64,000 nucleotides of DNA from assembly GCA_020631735.1 (NCBI GenBank), contig CM036201.1:78158502-78222501 (forward strand), read 5' to 3'. The DNA is from Saccharum officinarum (taxonomy: Eukaryota; Streptophyta; Magnoliopsida; Poales; Poaceae). The position numbers and the translations under genes were made by a program. The notes under the pieces were generated by a model. The model was given only the letters and a program-made list of their open reading frames with translations. It was not told where the DNA came from and searched no databases. Positions 1 through 12,300 of the stretch are shown here, in pieces; the first letter of the stretch is position 1, and each line of letters opens with the position of its first letter.

Positions 1-144
1 CCTCAGACACCATCTACGCTCCACTCTCGACCTCTTGTTGCATCCACACTAGCTTTTGAGTACCTGGACTCTACGGAGACCCCAGAGATGGAGCCCCATG
101 CAACTGCTTCTCGACATTATGACCCCAGAGATAGATGATCTCAC

Positions 145-1923
145 ATGCACCCATCATACTACTATTTTGATGCTCCAGACTCCAACTCTGCCGATGACAC
201 CTACGACCCAACTCATGAGTATTTCAACATCGATGGAGCTAGCACGTCGGATTCGGAGGATAAGGCACCCGTTGAAGGAAGGAACATGCCACCTCAGGTC
301 GAGCTCCCTACCGAGCGGGATGAGGCTCAATTCCTTGCGGATCAAGGGATGCAGCTCGAGCAAATCCGCGAGTTGTAGGATAGGCTCGACGAGGAACGAG
401 AAAACCTACGTCTACTACAACGAACCCTCAAGCAAGAGCACGTGGCACGCACACATGGCGGAGGAGCTCAAGAGAGAGCTCATGACATAAATCGTCGCAT
501 CGTCGAGGATCGGGCGATCGACCCCCTAGTTTTCGGTCAAGCCAGCCAGAACGTGGTCGTGGCCACCATGCTCCTTCATAACATGCCTGAGCCATCGAAC
601 CCTGATACCTGTCGAGCCCGAGATGAAATCCGAGGACTCCTCGAGACCGCTGCCATGCAGCAAGGTGAGAGTTCTGCCTCGAGGCGACGTAGGCCTGCCT
701 TAGAGCAGCCTGTTGAGCCCTCTCGACAGGAGAGAGAGGCCTCAGTTCATCCCGAGCACGCCCAACGGAATAGGGCGGCCCCTTTCCGTGAGTGCATCAT
801 CGACAACTGTGAACCTCGAGATGCCCGTGACAACATCGTCAAGCGTCGGAGGCACAAACACGGTGACGGTGCAGCTCGAGGCTACCACGAGCACAGGGGC
901 AGGCGCTATGACAGCTCAGAAGATCGAAGCCCTTCACCCGAGCCACCGGGTCCTTTCGGTCTTTAGCAAGGCCATTCATGAAACGATACTCCCGGCTCGG
1001 TTCCGCCCCCCCACCACGACTCTTACCAAGTATAACGGCGAGACCAAACCTGAACTTTGGCTCACTGACTTCCGCTTGGCATGTCAGTTGGGTGGGGCCA
1101 TCGACGACCGGGTCATCATCCGGCAACTCCCCCTGTTCCTGTCGAACACTGCTCGAGCCTGGCTCGAGGACCTCCTACCTCGACAAATCCATGACTGGGA
1201 CGACCTTGTGAGAGTGTTCGTGGGAAACTTCAAGGGAACCTACATGCGCCTCGGTAACTCGTGGGATCTCCGAAGTTGCAAGCAAAAGCCGGGTGAATCC
1301 CTCCGGGATTACATCCGGTGTTTCTCCAAGCAACGCACTGAGCTCCCCAACATCACCGACTCCGATGTCATCATATCCTTCCTCTCTGGCACCACCTACA
1401 AAGAGTTGGTCTGAGAATTAGGCCGCAACACTCCCATCACTGCCAACGGTTTGATGGATATCATCAACAACTTCGCCACCAGCGAGGAGGCGGTTGGTGC
1501 CATCTTTGGTGGTGATCAGGACAAGGGGAAGCACAAGGCGGAGGATCCCACGAGCTCTAGCCGGGGCTCAAAAAGGAACAACAGGAAGAAGAAGAACTAG
1601 CAAGGCAAGCTCGAGGCCCTGACCAATGACCTTGTTGCTGCTGTTGACCGCAAGAAACCTCGAGGGCCTCCCAGCGGGGCATTTTCGACAAAATGCTCAA
1701 AGAGCCATGTCCCTACCACAAAGGGCCCACGGACCACAACCTCGAGGACTGCCACATGCTCCGAAGATATTCTGAAAGCATAGACGTCAAGAAAGATGAC
1801 AAGAAGGAAGATCCCAAGGGAGATGCCAAGGACGAGGGGTTCCCCGAGATCCACGACTGCTTCATGATATACGGAGGACCCTCAACGCGCCTCTCAACGT
1901 GCCAGCGCAAGCGAGAACGTTGA
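145..1923 (+). pseudogene. Tat element gag (broken)
   Basis: Capsid-type gag of the Tat element. An acidic and arginine-rich N-terminal part (145-966) precedes the conserved gag core near 990-1590, with the motifs ARFRPPT, NGETKPELWL, ARAWLEDL and GESLRDYIRCFSKQ. A CPYHKGPTDHNLEDCHMLRR segment near 1705-1765 is the zinc-binding-like tail usual in this clade. The frame is broken by TAG at 376-378, a frameshift near 950-965, TGA at 1412-1414, TAG at about 1598 and a frameshift near 1680. The TGA looks like CGA to TGA. No functional protein is expected. The true start may lie upstream because reading is disturbed before position 145. Confidence 0.85.
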
Positions 1924-2648
1924 GAGGTCTTCTCCGTGCAGCCGGCCACCCCCTCTTCCTTGACTGGTCTGAGGTGGCCATCACTTTCGACCGTGATGAT
2001 CACCCAGACTACGTCCCCAATCCTAGGGTCTACCCGCTTGTTGTTGATCCCATTATCGCCAACACATGCCTCACCAAGGTGCTCATGGATGGTGGCAGCA
2101 GCCTGAATATCAGCTATGCCCAGACCCTCGACCTTCTAGGAATCACGAGGTCGTGCCTCCAACCCAGCGTCGAGGGCTTCCATGGAGTCATGCCTAGAAA
2201 GCGAGCAGAGCCCATCGGACAGGTCGACCTGCCTGTCTGTTTTGGCACTCCCACCAACTTCACAAAGGAGACTCTCACTTTTAAAGTGGTTGGATTCTGT
2301 GGAACATACCATGCCATCCTTGGGCGCCCATGCTATGCCTGGTTCATGGCGGTCCCAAACTACACCTACCTCAAGCTCAAGATGCCAGGCCCCAACGGTA
2401 TCATAACTGTCAGGCCCTCATACGAGCACGCCTACGAGTGCGACATCGAGTGCGTCGAGCATGGAGAGGCCATCTTAGAATCAGCGACCTTGGCGACGGA
2501 CCTCGACAGTTTAGCCAACGAGATCCCTGACCCCAAGCGCCACGCTGGCAGCTTCGAGCCCACGAAAGACGTCAAGCTCATGCCCCTCAACCCCACCGAC
2601 CCAAAGGGAAAGGCATTGAGCATCAGCGCCACCCTCGATCCCAAATAG
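1924..2648 (+). pseudogene. Tat element aspartic protease region
   Basis: The segment encodes a retropepsin-like domain with VLMDGGSSLNI near 2079-2111, in which DGGS replaces the usual D(S/T)GA, as is normal for Tat elements. The flap and C-terminal part reads AILGRPCYAWFMAVPNYTYL. A linker follows up to a TAG at 2646-2648, beyond which the same frame continues into RT, so the stop is a point mutation in a once-continuous pol. The clean reading frame starts around 1899, but an ATG there is not meaningful because the protein was made as part of gag-pol. Confidence 0.85.
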
Positions 2649-4080
2649 GATACAGTGCTCATCGACTTTCTCCACGCAAATGTCGACAACTTTGCGTGGA
2701 GTCCCTCGGATATGCCAGGCATACCTAGGGAAGTCACCGAGCACGCCTTGGAGATCCGAGCCGGCTCCAAACCGGTGAAGCAACGCTTGCGCCGCTTCGA
2801 CGAGGAGAAGCACAAGGTCATCGGCGAGGAGATACACAAACTATTGGAGGCCGGATTCATCAAGGAGGTTCATCATCCCGAGTGGCTAGCTAATCCCGTG
2901 TTAGTTAAGAAAAAGAATGGGAAGTGGAGGATGTGTGTAGACTATACCAGCTTAAATAAAGTATGTCCAAAAGTTCCTTTTCCTTTGCCACGCATTGATC
3001 AAATCGTTGATTCCACTACGGGATGTGAAACTCTGTCGTTCTTAGATGCATATTCCGGCTACCACCAGATCAAAATGAAGGAGTCCGACTAGCTCGTGAC
3101 TTCGTTCATCACCCTATTCGGCATGTACTGCTATGTTATTATGCCCTTCGGTCTCCGGAACGTAGGGGCTACGTACCAGCAATGCATGCAACACATTTTT
3201 GGGAACACATCGAACCAACCGTCGAGGCTTACGTCGATGATATCGTTGTCAAAACCAAAAAGGTCGATAATTTGGTAAATGACCTTGACGTTGCGTTCAA
3301 GTGCCTCCGGGCAAAGAACATTAAGCTCAACCACGAGAAATGCGTTTTCGGCGTTCCTCGAGGCATGCTTCTAGGGTTCATCGTTTCTGAGCGTGGCATC
3401 GAGGCCAACCTAGAAAAGATTGCCGCAATAACTAAGATGGGCCCTATCCGAGATCTGAAGGGCGTGTAGAGGGTCACGGGCTGCCTGGCAGCCCTCAGTC
3501 GCTTTATTTCGCGCCTCGGTGAAAAAGCGCTCCCACTGTATCGCCTCCTGAAGAAATTGAAGCACTTCTCGTGGACCCTCGAGGCCGAGAAAGCCCTTGC
3601 AAAGCTCAAAGCTATGCTCTCCAACTCACTGATCCTCGTCCCTCCGACCCTAGGGGAACCCCTCCTACTTTATGTCGCTGCAACGACATAAGTAGCCAGT
3701 GCGGTCTTGGTTGTCGAGAGGGCAGAGGAAGGACATACCTTGCTCGTCCAGAGACCACCCTACTTCATCAACGAGGTGCTCTCAGAAACCAAGGTTCGCT
3801 ACCTGCAGATCCAAAAGCTGCTGTACGCCATCGTCTTAACACGGTGCAAACTCCGTCACTACTTCGAGGGCCACCCGGTGACTGTGGTGTCATCCTTCCC
3901 TCTCGAAGAGATAGCCCAGAACCGGGAAACCTCGAGTAGGATAGCTAAGTTGGCGGTTGAGCTCATGGGTGAGACCCTCTCTTATGCGCCATGCAAAGCT
4001 ATTAAATCCCATGTACTAGCAGATTTCCTGGCGGAGTGGACCGACACTCAACTTCCTCTGGTTCAGCTCCAGGCTGAGCT
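2649..4080 (+). pseudogene. Tat element reverse transcriptase and RNase H (broken)
   Basis: RT fingers and palm motifs are visible: KKKNGKWRMCVDYTSLNK, DAYSGYHQIKMKESD and VIMPFGLRN, then the catalytic AYVDDIVVKT near 3226-3255. Thumb and RNase H sequence follow (SRFISRLGEKALPLYRLLKK; RPPYFINEVLSETKVRY). The RNase H is the degenerate copy typical of Tat elements, lacking a clear first Asp. Breaks are TAG at 3090-3092, a frameshift near 3190, TAG at 3467-3469 and TAA near 3690. Apart from the frameshift, the stops fit single C-to-T changes of Gln codons. Confidence 0.88.
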
Positions 4081-4520
4081 CTGGACCATGTACTTCGACG
4101 GGTCGTTGATGAAAACGGGAGCAGGCGTGGGTTTGCTCTTCATCTCGCCCCTTGGTGTCCACATGCGCTATATCATCCGGCTTCATTTTCCCGCCTCCAA
4201 CAATGTCTTCGAATACGAGGCGCTCATCACGGGCTTGCGAATCGCCATCGAACTAGGGGTCCGACACCTTGATGTTCGAGGTGACTCTTAGCTCGTTATC
4301 GACCAGGTCATGAAGAGCTCGAGCTGCCGTGATCCTAAGATGGAGGCCTACTACGAAGAAGTACGGCGCCTTGAGGACAAGTTTCACGGCCTCGAGCTCA
4401 ACCACATCGCACGCAGGTATAATGAGGCCGCTGATAAACTCACAAAAATCGCTTCCAGTCGAACTACAGTTCCACTGGACGTTTTCGCGAGAGATCTCCA
4501 CCAACCGTCCGTCAACATCA
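4081..4520 (+). pseudogene. Tat element second (archaeal-type) RNase H
   Basis: A second RNase H domain follows the first, with the acidic positions in MYFDGSLMKTGAGVG (near 4090), EYEALITGLRIAIELGV (near 4212) and GDS at 4283-4288. This duplicated domain is diagnostic of the Tat clade. A TAG at 4289-4291 interrupts the frame directly after GDS, where family members have Gln. The domain ends with HIARRYNEAADKLTKIAS. Confidence 0.85.
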
Positions 4521-4550
4521 GGGCAGACGGAGAGGTCGACGGGCCATCAT

Positions 4551-4604
4551 TCGACCCTCCACCTGAGGCAGAAGCCCTCGACCCTCCACCTGAGGCAGAA
4601 GCCC
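4551..4604 (+). repeat. 27-bp perfect tandem duplication in pol linker
   Basis: Two identical adjacent 27-bp units (4551-4577 and 4578-4604) encode a repeated DPPPEAEA in the proline-rich linker between the second RNase H and integrase. The duplication is in frame. Confidence 0.9.
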
Positions 4605-4659
4605 CCTCGATCGGGGCTGAGGCCATGCAGGTGGAAGGCTCGACCCCACCAGCCAACCC

Positions 4660-5084
4660 CGAGCCTAACTGGCGTATTCTGTACCTCGACCATCTCACTC
4701 AAGGGGACCTCCCCTCGGATAAGATCGAGGCTCAACGGGTCGCTCGCCGGGCCAAATCCTTTGTGATATTTGGCGATAGCAGGGAGCTGTATCGCCGCAG
4801 CCCTACTGGCGTCCTCCAATGCTGTATCACAAATAAGGAAGGCAGAAACCTGCTCGATGATCTACACTCGGGGGCTTGTGGTCATCATGCAGCACCCCGA
4901 ACCCTCGTTGGAAACGCATTCCGACAAGGTTTCTATTGGCCGACCGCAGTCTTTGACGCTGTCAAGCTAGTACGCTCCTGCAAAGGCTGCCAGTACTATG
5001 CAAGACAAACTCATCTTCCTGCTCACGCCCTGCAAACTATTCCCATCACATGGTCATTCGCTGTCTAGGGGCTCGACTTGGTCG
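4660..5084 (+). pseudogene. Tat integrase, N-terminal zinc-binding part
   Basis: This is the HHCC-type zinc-binding region: LHSGACGHHAAPRTL, FYWPTAVFDA and CKGCQYYARQTH. A TAG at 5066-5068 replaces what is usually Trp before GLDL. The frame stops physically at 5084, where solo LTR A is inserted. The remainder resumes at 13794 after the duplicated GGTCG. Confidence 0.88.
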
Positions 5085-5451
5085 TGTAACAGAACCGCCC
5101 AATTATACGAGATTAAGTAGGAAAATCATCCAACGGGAGGACAATTTAACAAACTTAAGCCCGTATAACCCGGTAGTCCATGAAATCTCGACGGATTTCA
5201 AACCATTTCACATAACAGCCAAGATCATACTAAGTTTAGCGGTCACCATCATAAGTTACATGAATGTTCGCGGCATAAAATACATCGGAGTATAAACATA
5301 GTTATTACAAACCAGGTTCGAATAAAAAGTAGCGGAAGCGGTAGTTCAAATCACGCACACACACACAGCATTTTGAAATAAAGCGCTAGCTTGTGATCAT
5401 CTCCAGCAAAAGCATCAGACGAGAAGTAGCGAATGACCATTGCCCATGGTC

Positions 5452-5513
5452 CTAAGCTTCGCCCATCGCAGGATAGAGGCAGTTGATACAGTAGCCGTAA
5501 TACATCTGCCCAT
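5452..5513 (-). other. Candidate LTR-embedded terminal exon (Cys-motif), solo LTR A
   Basis: On the minus strand a TTGTTGCAG acceptor precedes a 62-nt segment ending in TAG. In the third frame it encodes YYGYCINCLYPA and ends in an acidic residue pair before the stop. Copies of the same length occur at 8011-8072 and 32427-32488, and one with an indel at 44820-44882. The upstream exon it joins is not resolved. Confidence 0.5.
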
Positions 5514-6520
5514 CTGCAACAATTGGGAACAAAGCCCTAAGTACGAGAAGGTACTCAGCTAGACTTACCCGACATAAATCAGAAATAAAAGACACCAAGG
5601 AATCATGATAGGCTTTCTAGTGGGATAGCTGACTCATTTGCAAGAAAAGCAGTTTTAACTTAACAATTCCTTTCCAAAAGTATGCAGTAATTAACTCTTT
5701 ATTACCCTGTCAACTATGTTTGCACTGGTGCTAGAGTAACATGTAATTAAGTAAGTAAGGATTACCATTGATCATTAACAATAGTTATCATGTCATCTTC
5801 CACATAACTATCCAAGTGATTCATCAAGATTACTACGATGAAGTAGCTCAAGTCAAGTGTTCACTATCTAGTGAACGATGGTGATTCGAATTGATTATTA
5901 ATCAGCTGGTAATTTATTCCTCTCACAAACCTCACTCACCCGCTAAAGTGAGGTATTGGTCACTGAGTCAACCATTCAGGTAAAGTCGTGAGCTTACCAG
6001 GAACCACATGTACCCGGGGGCCGCCCGACTCCTCTTTGGCCTTATCATCGCGCCCCCGTATCCTGCCACTACTGCTCCGGTACAGTGTGTTGCGGGCAAT
6101 CCACTCGGCCCGAATAATCTCCCAGCTTCACGGTCGAAAGGTACATTATTCGGCCAGCTAAATGTGAGGCATACGTTCAACATGACTCGAGGCCCAACAA
6201 CGGTCGGTCCTTAATCGACGCAAATGGAAAACACTACAGTCTGAAACCCTGTAAGTTTCCACCCGGTCTTAATTTCATTTCACACTTAGTTATACCATGA
6301 CTTCATGGTCATCCAAGCAGATCCAGGTAACCACCTATAGCTCACAGGTGACAGGAAATCACCTGACTTCTACAGGTCTAAGCCAGCTAAGCATTGACTC
6401 GACTGCGGATACCAGGGTAACAAGGATATAGTATAACAAAGGTAAGCAAGGTATAATGCAGTAACGGTTGCAAACAACTCCTGAACGTAATGCATCAAAT
6501 TAAGTAAAGTTAATAATAAA

Positions 6521-6705
6521 TTATTTGCAAACCGGGAGAGAAATGCTCCGGGGCTTGCCTCTCTCAAAAGAGCTCGGACGGTGGTCGGGGCACTCTGGAA
6601 GATCTTCACCGACCTCCTCTTCGGCTTCTGGCACTTCCTGCTGCTGCACCTCGAGCTGCTCCTCTGGCTCCTCGGGTATGATGACTGGGTTCTCGGTTTG
6701 CGATC
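6521..6705 (-). other. Candidate LTR-embedded acidic exon, solo LTR A
   Basis: On the minus strand the acceptor-like CATCATACAG is followed by an open frame to TAA at 6521-6523. It is Glu/Gln-rich and then carries EDLPECPDHRPS and GKPR. The same frame is open in the right Tekay-2 LTR (45889-46073), has one stop in the left Tekay-2 LTR (33498-33682), and is recognisable in the divergent solo LTR B (9135-9300). Differences from LTR B are mostly synonymous. Confidence 0.55.
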
Positions 6706-8010
6706 CTGTATGATGCAATGCGCGTAAGTGATTATGCAAACGTGCATCGAAGGAGATGAATGCAATGGATATGTTGAAATGCAAGGTAGTCAACATCATC
6801 CAAGAAACTATATACTACAAGCACATGTCATCTACTGCATTCTCTTCTACTACTAATATGTTAAGTTAACATATCTTATGAAATGCTTCAAAGATACACC
6901 AAAGCTTTACTAATTTCTTAATCACACTTAAAGCAACACTTGCTTAAACCCTAAATAATAATAGGTTTGAATAGCAACATATATTCCTGATGCTCCTAAA
7001 AATCTGAGAAAATTACAGTAGCATAATACTACCTTAAACAGACTACTATAAAAATTTCATGGCATTTGGATAAGTAAACTATCCTACACAAAAATGACAA
7101 GCTATAGCATAAAAAATGAGCATGAAATTACTTTGTACTATGAAAAGTGTCAAACAACAGAATTAATATTTTTCCTAGGTTCTTCATAGCATACTATGAC
7201 TGTACAAAAATTATCACATGCATGTTTTATACAAAGTTTGCTCTCTAGCAAAAATAACAAAAATCAGCCATTAAAGATACTTGAACTACTCCAAAGTTTT
7301 CCACAACACATGCATGAAACATATTTTTCCTAGGAAGTACATGACACAAGAAGATTAACAAACTTGGGAATCATATTTTTATGAAACCTATAGAATTTTC
7401 TACACATTTTTCAATTTATCAGCAATATACATGATTAAATAAAATCCTATAGAAAAGTATTTCAAATTTGACATGCAATATTTTTATATCATAGATCTGG
7501 TTCTAATGAATCCATAGAAATTTATTTTAAAATTTTTGGAGCACATTTAATCACCCAAATAATTGCTAAGCACTTTATTTCCAATTGAGAAAATAAAAAC
7601 TGAATCTTTATTTTGAAATGGGCCGACATCAGAAGGGACAGACGGCCCGGCCTGCTCTGTAACAGAACCGACCAAATTATAAGAGCACAAGTACAAAAAC
7701 AAGCACCGAAGCGCTCAAATTTTTGAACTTGAGCCCATATAATCCCGGTAGTCAATCGAAACCATGAAGGATTTCAAACCAACTTGCTTACAACCAAGAT
7801 CGCATCATTCAACATACAACATCGTATGTTACATTTCGCAAGTAGTTCCAAAATAAGTTTACACACACGGAGTCACAATTATTACAAACCAAGTTTATAA
7901 AAATAGCGGAAGCAAACACACATCAGTTGTTTAACTACTGCCAGTCTTGTTGATCGACAACCCGCAAAAGCATCAGGAAAGTACATAAAATATGATCACG
8001 CCCTAGTGAT

Positions 8011-8072
8011 CTAGTCTTCGTCACCCGCAGGGTGGAGACAATTTTTGCAGAAGCCTTGGTAGAGCATATCAT
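8011..8072 (-). other. Candidate LTR-embedded terminal exon (Cys-motif), solo LTR B
   Basis: On the minus strand CTGTTGCAG is followed by a 62-nt segment ending in TAG. In the third frame it reads YQGFCKNCLHPA and ends in DED. It matches the solo LTR A segment in length, in both Cys, and in the Asn, Leu, Pro, Ala and Glu positions. Confidence 0.5.
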
Positions 8073-9134
8073 CTGCAACAGGAGGAAATAAACCCTGAGT
8101 ACTAGAATGTACTCAGCTAGACTTACCCGTCGAAAACCAGAAATAAGATGACACGAAGGATTATGCAAGGCTTACACAAGAGGCTAGCTGACATAACATT
8201 TTGCATAAAGGCATAAGTAATTGAAACTCTTTTAACCTGTACTAGCATTTATTTTTAGCATTTACCTGTCATCTATCTTAGCACCTGTACTAAGCATGCA
8301 CTTGATTATAATCAAACAATTATCATTATTATATCCAGAGCATGTATGAATTGTGGCAACATTGTATCATTTCCTTAACCACCGGTTCATTTAATGAGAT
8401 CCACGTTGCCGCTGCTCAAGTCAAGTGCTCACTAACCGGGAGCGACGGCGATTCGAATCGAATTCCTATCCAGCTGGAGGGGTATTTCTAACACTTACCG
8501 AGTCACGCCTGGCGAGGGCTGCTCAGGTCATCTTTTGTACAGTTCAGGACAATGTCCCTAAGGGCGACACTCTGCCAGGTGATAGGGACTCTAACCCCCC
8601 CTTGGTCTCACGCCAATGTCCCCAAGCACATCCTTTCTCTCCTCCAAGATGCAACCTACCATTCGATTCCCGGCCTGAACCATACTACTCGACTTTGCGG
8701 TCGGAACGACTTATCCGGCCAACTAAGTGTTAGACTGCGTTCAACATGACTCAAGGACGTACAGCAAAGCGGTCCTTAAACGACTCAGACGGGCATAGCT
8801 CCACACCCAAGACGTGAAGTGTCTTGCGGCTGTACTATCGAATTTCCGCTCGGTCTCAATTTCATTTTAAGGCATGGTTTCATCCACGATAGCCATAAAG
8901 CCACTCGTGACTCCTTCCTATATCTCGCGGATGACCGGAAATCACCCGACTTCTACCAAACTAAGCAGGGCTATGCATTGACACGTGCCTAAACCTAATA
9001 TAGGATTAAGTACGATATCTGGACAAGGACAGGTATAATGCAACAATTGTTTTCATACAACTCCTACAACTTAATGCAGTAAATAATTAAAAGTACTCAA
9101 GATTAATTTATAAAACAGTAGGTTCAGCATGCAC

Positions 9135-9300
9135 CGGGGCTTGCCTTTCAGAAAGGTCGAAGGCCGGTGGTCAGGACACTCAGGCAAGTCTTCAGCGGCG
9201 TCTCCTCCGCCGACTGGTTCCGCTGGCTCCTCTGGCTGGTCCTGGATTTCCTCCGGATTCACTGGCTTGAACTCGAGGAGTGTTATCCCCTCCGGAACAC
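9135..9300 (-). other. Candidate LTR-embedded acidic exon, solo LTR B
   Basis: On the minus strand an acceptor-like CATGCAATAG precedes an open acidic frame containing AAEDLPECPDHRPSTF and GKPR. A GT donor candidate (CCCCG/GTGCAT) follows at 9134. Compared with LTR A over 20 codons, 11 differ: 8 synonymously and 3 by replacement. Confidence 0.5.
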
Positions 9301-12300
9301 CTATTGCATGAGTGCACAATAATTATCATGGATGCATAATAGGTGCAACATGCTCGGAATGAAATGCATTTCAGCAGTAAGAGTACTCTATTCCAGTCAC
9401 TTCACTATTACGTGCAAATCTCTTCTCCGGTGGAGAAGTACTTACCTAATCTACTCAACCTAAGGTATAGCTGTTCATCTTCGGTTAAGGCCCTAACACC
9501 TAACAAACACAAGAGTGACATTATTTAGGTTACCACATCCAACCCAAAATATCACAGTAAGACATTCTAGACAGCAGCTACTTGTTTCTAACATAACTGG
9601 AGATTCTCAACTCCAACAGATATGATCTAAGACAATCTGGAAAGCTTAAGAAATGCACTACAAATTATTTTCAGACCTCAACCTTAAATTCCTAAGTTTT
9701 CCATGTCGAATTTCCCAAGTTCCAGAATCTGTCTTCTCTAAATAGAGAGTAGTCAATTCTGGACTGTCACTTTAAACAGCAATAAATCCCAAACTACTAA
9801 GCCAATTGCTCCCAAATTTTGATACAAGCTAGTTTATTAAGTTTACTACAACTTTGGTATTTACAAGTTTTCCAGCAAACATTTTTTTCAAAGGCCAAAC
9901 CCAAAGATACTACCAGCTGTCCAAAAACCTAGAATTGCAAAGATTAAATATTCATTTATGTGGCAAACATCTCATAAGACTAAAATAATGTTACCACAAG
10001 TTCACATAGGTCATAAAAACATCAGAAAGTAAGGTTTGCCTACCTAAATTATTTATTCATACTCATTTCTTAATTTACTTAATTAATTAAGTGGGATTTT
10101 AAACATATATGTAAACTGCTTCTACAATTCTACAAAAATTACAGGAGACTCTATGAACCAAAAAGAGACCACTGTAAAAATTTGAACTAAAATTATTTAC
10201 AGAAACTCCCTAAACAAAATTCACAAACCTAAAAGGCTGATTTTTGTATAATTAACCAATCATATTAAAAAGTGTCAAACAACAGATTTCCTATTTTTCT
10301 TAGACCCTTTAGGGTACCAAGACATTCTCCAAAAATTTATAAGGACATTGCACATGTAGAAAAATTACAAAAATTCATTTAATTATTTTCTAAAATGACA
10401 AGATAGCAATATAACTTGAAAAGTACTTAAGCACTACTGCCCAAATTTTTACCAAAGCTAGAGCAAGTAGAAATTAGCCTACCCACCAAATTTCATAATT
10501 TTTGGAACACTGAAACTCAAGATATGATTTAAACAAGTTTGCATGCAATCTAAAACACATTTCAAAACTCTAATTAATTATTCCAGAAATTAAACATCAC
10601 ATAAGCATTTGATATTTTTCCTAGAAACTACACTTTATTTGGAGCCCAACAAAATTTGGATCACCATTTTTGGATCTACCAAACCCTAGATATGAAAATC
10701 ACAAATATTATTCAAATCTGTAAAATAATATAGAAACTGAAATTTCAAATAAAACAAAAAGGAACCATTGGGCCGGCCGACCCGACAGCGCGGCCCAGCT
10801 TGAGTGGCGCGGCCCGCTTCCGCGCGCGGCCTGCGCTCGGCCTCCCGCCCGCGGCGCGCTCTGACGAGCGGGCCCCACTTGTCAGCGAGACGAAGGCGGG
10901 GGAGGAAAACGGTCGACGGCAAACTCGCCGCCGGCGGCAGCTCCGGCGAGACCAAGGGCACAGGCACGTTTGCCTCTTCCATGCGAACCTAGGGGTGCTA
11001 CTAATTGGAGCAATGGCTGCGGCTATGGGGGATGGTGGCGGGCATGGCGGACCGGCGGGGTGGTGGTGGTGCTCCTCGCCGGCGGTGACCTCAGGATCCT
11101 CTCCTAGACCCATGGTGAGCATCCCTGTACTACCCCGGTCCTAATGCACCTACTAGCGCTCGCAGTGGAAGCACCGAAGACCCCAGCCACGGTGAGCCGC
11201 CGCGCGGGAGAATGCCGACGAGGTCTGGCGGTGGCGGAACTGACGATTCGTCCTTACCAAGGTGCGTCTGAGGGCAGGGACGGGACGAGTGGGTAGAGGG
11301 GCTCAAGGTGTAGCTGTTGGCCGGACTTGAGGCACGGTGGTGCGGTGGAAAACGCGCGCGAGCTCATCGGAGCAAGAGCGGCAATGGCGGCTCGGTTCCT
11401 CCGCTCTGCCGACGAGAGAGGAAAGGAGGAGGGAATGGAGGGGTGCGGAGGGCAGCAGCAGCAGGCTGGCAGCTTAAGCCCGCCAGCGCGCTCGCGAGTG
11501 GGGGCAGAGCTAGAGCATGGCGGCCACGCGGCGCCCCGGCCCTGCGCTCGGTCGACCACGCGGCTCACCGCTGCTGACTGAACTTGGCGTTTCAGAGCCC
11601 ACAAGCGTCGACTGACAGCGTGATTTCAACCGAGCAAAACTCCCAATCTAGCCCGAGTTAGCGATAGGTGTTAACAACAAAAATGTAGAGCTATGTGTGG
11701 ACAACAACTTTGTCAATTGGCTCAAGAACAGATTCGGTTTGGATTGGAAACTACAAAGCTCCAAAGTGGTGTACTTGGAAACAGAAACGTGTTTTCAGTC
11801 AGTGAAACCGACTGAAACCCTATTTTCAAGACACCACAACTCCTAAACCATTTAGAACTAGGTGATGGTCATGTTGACAATGTTGTAGAGCTACATAAGG
11901 ACTACAAGTTTGCCAATATGAGTTGGGGCTGGTTTGGTCTGGTTTGCAAACTACAAGCTTCCAAAGTAGGCCACAGTAAAACTGGAGGGACACTTTTGAG
12001 ACTTAGAAAAATTCTAAGTGTTGAGACAGCCCCTCTAGCTTACTTGTGGGCCACTTTTGAGCATGTTCTGGCCAGTTTCATGAGATGGTCATATTGAGAC
12101 TTTTGTTCCCCATAAAATTCCCTACAACTTTGCTTAAGGGTGCTCCTCCATGCAAGGTCTCTAAGCTAGACTTTTTAATTGGTCAAACTAGAGCATCCTA
12201 GGGCTAAATGCTGGTCAACTACACCTTGGAGAGCATTTTGGTGATTTTGGTCAACATGAACCTTGCTACATTAGTGACCCTAAGTATAACTAAGGTGCTG

